Source: Halobacteriales archaeon QH_8_67_36 (GTDB lineage Archaea; Halobacteriota; Halobacteria; Halobacteriales; Haloarculaceae). From it: a stretch of DNA of 6,414 bases. Both the position numbers and the translations under genes were made by a program. The stretch lies in NCBI GenBank assembly GCA_003021755.1, contig PXQZ01000044.1:833-7246 (forward strand), in the 5' to 3' direction. The notes under the pieces were generated by a model, which did not search any database, was not told the DNA's origin, and saw nothing but the letters and a program-made list of their open reading frames with translations. Positions 5,573 to 6,414 of this stretch are shown one piece after another (position 1 is the stretch's first letter; each line of letters starts with the position of its first letter).

Positions 5573-5586
5573 ACGCGAACGAGGCC
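5573..5586 (+). repeat. Start-site repeat, copy after P1
   Basis: The 14-bp sequence acgcgaacgaggcc is repeated exactly at 5737-5750. Both copies begin 27 bases after the first T of a TTAAGT core (P1 and P3), the distance at which archaeal transcription starts. It is therefore probably an initiation-region element, and rRNA precursors from P1 and P3 would begin with the same bases. Confidence 0.65.
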
Positions 5587-5618
5587 GGGGGCGATGTCTC
5601 CCCGGTCGGGTCTCGTTC
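5577..5618. other. Stem-loop between P1 and P2
   Basis: The arms gaacgag (5577-5583) and ctcgttc (5612-5618), and inside them ccgggg (5585-5590) and ccccgg (5600-5605), are perfectly complementary. A transcript from P1 would fold here at its very 5' end. It may protect that end or simply reflect the promoter repeats. Confidence 0.45.
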
Positions 5619-5621
5619 CAA

Positions 5622-5652
5622 CCGATGCCCTTAAGTGTGACAGGGTGTTCGA
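5622..5652 (+). promoter_or_regulatory. rRNA operon promoter P2
   Basis: The core ttaagtgt begins at 5631 within ccgatgccct...acaggg. Bases 5622-5645 match P3 (5701-5724) at 23 of 24 positions. The flanks ccct (5628-5631) and aggg (5642-5645) pair, and further out cga pairs with tcg if G-T pairs are allowed between. About 27 bases downstream the sequence gtgcaaaggcc is a diverged version of the start-site repeat. Confidence 0.75.
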
Positions 5653-5700
5653 ACCGAGTGCAAAGGCCGTTTGCGTCGTGTGATTCGACGCGAGCAAACT

Positions 5701-5731
5701 CCGATGCCCTTAAGTGTAACAGGGCACTCGG
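5701..5731 (+). promoter_or_regulatory. rRNA operon promoter P3
   Basis: The core ttaagtgt begins at 5710. The arms ccga-tgccct (5701-5710) and agggca-(c)-tcgg (5721-5731) form ten base pairs with one bulged base around a 10-base spacer. The start-site repeat follows at 5737, again at +27. It lies 79 bases after P2 and is its near-duplicate. Confidence 0.78.
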
Positions 5732-5736
5732 GTTGA

Positions 5737-5750
5737 ACGCGAACGAGGCC
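5737..5750 (+). repeat. Start-site repeat, copy after P3
   Basis: Exact second copy of the 14-bp sequence at 5573-5586, placed 27 bases after the first T of the P3 core. This is the same offset as after P1, so it marks the likely P3 start site. Confidence 0.65.
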
Positions 5751-5785
5751 TGGTCGGGGCCGACAGGACCCGGCCACCATACCGC

Positions 5786-5802
5786 GGCGACGCCGGGTCG
5801 CC
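5786..5802. other. Hairpin upstream of P4
   Basis: The perfect 6-bp arms ggcgac (5786-5791) and gtcgcc (5797-5802) surround the 5-base loop gccgg. It would form in precursors started at P1 to P3 but not in those from P4. Confidence 0.4.
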
Positions 5803-5811
5803 ATCGGAACT

Positions 5812-5833
5812 CGAAGCCTTTAAGATGGCTTCG
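5812..5833 (+). promoter_or_regulatory. rRNA operon promoter P4 (proximal)
   Basis: The core tttaag (5819-5824) lies in the 8-base spacer between the perfect 7-bp arms cgaagcc (5812-5818) and ggcttcg (5827-5833). The arm sequence is unrelated to those of P1 to P3, while the layout is the same. The expected start near 5846 falls at ggtccgaagaaatgagg, a loose match to the start-site repeat. The bases cttcgga (5829-5835) can also pair with tccgaag (5848-5854), giving two alternative folds in longer transcripts. Confidence 0.72.
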
Positions 5834-5914
5834 GAACAACATACAGGTCCGAAGAAATGAGGATTCCACCCCTGCGGTCCGCCGTCAAGATGGGATCTGA
5901 TGTGAGCCCTGATA

Positions 5915-5949
5915 GTTCGGTGACACTCGGTCGGCGAGTGTCTTCGAAC
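5915..5949 (+). other. Leader hairpin 1
   Basis: Eight perfect pairs, gacactcg (5922-5929) with cgagtgtc (5935-5942), close the loop gtcgg. After a 2x2 internal loop, five more pairs, gttcg (5915-5919) with cgaac (5945-5949), extend the stem. This is the strongest fold in the leader and a candidate processing or assembly signal. Confidence 0.6.
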
Positions 5950-5965
5950 ACCCTTCGATAGCGAC

Positions 5966-5985
5966 CACACTCCGTCTGGAGTGTG
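5966..5985 (+). other. Leader hairpin 2
   Basis: Eight perfect pairs, cacactcc (5966-5973) with ggagtgtg (5978-5985), close the four-base loop gtct. It lies 34 bases before mature 16S. Confidence 0.6.
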
Positions 5986-5998
5986 ACCCGCCTAACCC

Positions 5999-6015
5999 CC
6001 CGGCCTCGTGCCGGG
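5999..6015 (+). other. Leader hairpin 3, next to the 16S 5' end
   Basis: Six perfect pairs, cccggc (5999-6004) with gccggg (6010-6015), close the loop ctcgt. It ends four bases before the mature 16S 5' end and could mark the final trimming site. Confidence 0.55.
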
Positions 6016-6019
6016 ACAC

Positions 6020-6414
<395 letters not shown>

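Larger units (their letters stand above)
5846..6019 (+). other. 16S rRNA precursor leader
   Basis: About 174 bases separate the expected P4 start from mature 16S. This part of the primary transcript should be removed during maturation. In haloarchaea the sequences flanking 16S pair into a long stem cut at a bulge-helix-bulge motif by the splicing endonuclease. The upstream strand of that stem should lie here, possibly around 5897-5915 (tgatgtgagccctgatag), but its partner after 16S is outside the window, so I cannot confirm it. Three strong local hairpins follow at 5915-5949, 5966-5985 and 5999-6015. Confidence 0.65.

Overview
The window is a stretch of haloarchaeal chromosome, most likely from the Haloarcula/Haloarculaceae side of Halobacteria. 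The evidence is very high G+C with strongly acidic proteins, archaeal-type PheS and PheT, an archaeal MC1 chromosomal protein, tandem TTAAGT-type rRNA promoters, and a 16S rRNA 5' end that reads as haloarchaeal throughout. I cannot name the species from the sequence.

Layout. (1) Positions 1-2978, plus strand: the two subunits of phenylalanyl-tRNA synthetase, pheS (5' end cut off by the window) and pheT, translationally coupled through a one-base ATGA overlap. (2) Positions 2979-3270: a non-coding stretch with a hairpin-forming, T-run-rich repeat, followed by a second, slightly diverged copy of the last 18 codons of pheT. This is the scar of a recombination or insertion event at the pheT 3' end. 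(3) Positions 3271-3483, plus strand: a 70-residue haloarchaeal protein of unknown function. (4) Positions 3480-4781, minus strand: a probable two-gene operon of a 65-residue AbrB-like protein and pyrD (dihydroorotate dehydrogenase, pyrimidine synthesis). pyrD converges on the 70-residue ORF, and a single CTAG palindrome supplies the stop codon of both. (5) Positions 4782-5010: a divergent promoter region. (6) Positions 5011-5319, plus strand: an MC1-family DNA-bending chromosomal protein. (7) Positions 5320-6019: the upstream control region and leader of an rRNA operon, with four promoters, each lying inside its own inverted repeat, and several leader hairpins. (8) Position 6020 to the end: the first ~395 nt of 16S rRNA.

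Functionally this is core housekeeping DNA (tRNA charging, pyrimidine synthesis, chromatin, ribosome production). I see no defence island, CRISPR array, transposase or other accessory system. The points most worth a second look are the duplicated pheT tail with only synonymous differences, the inverted-repeat architecture shared by four rRNA promoters with different arm sequences, an acidic insertion of about 43 residues in PheT, and a cysteine at the catalytic-base position of a PyrD that otherwise has the class 2 N-terminal extension.
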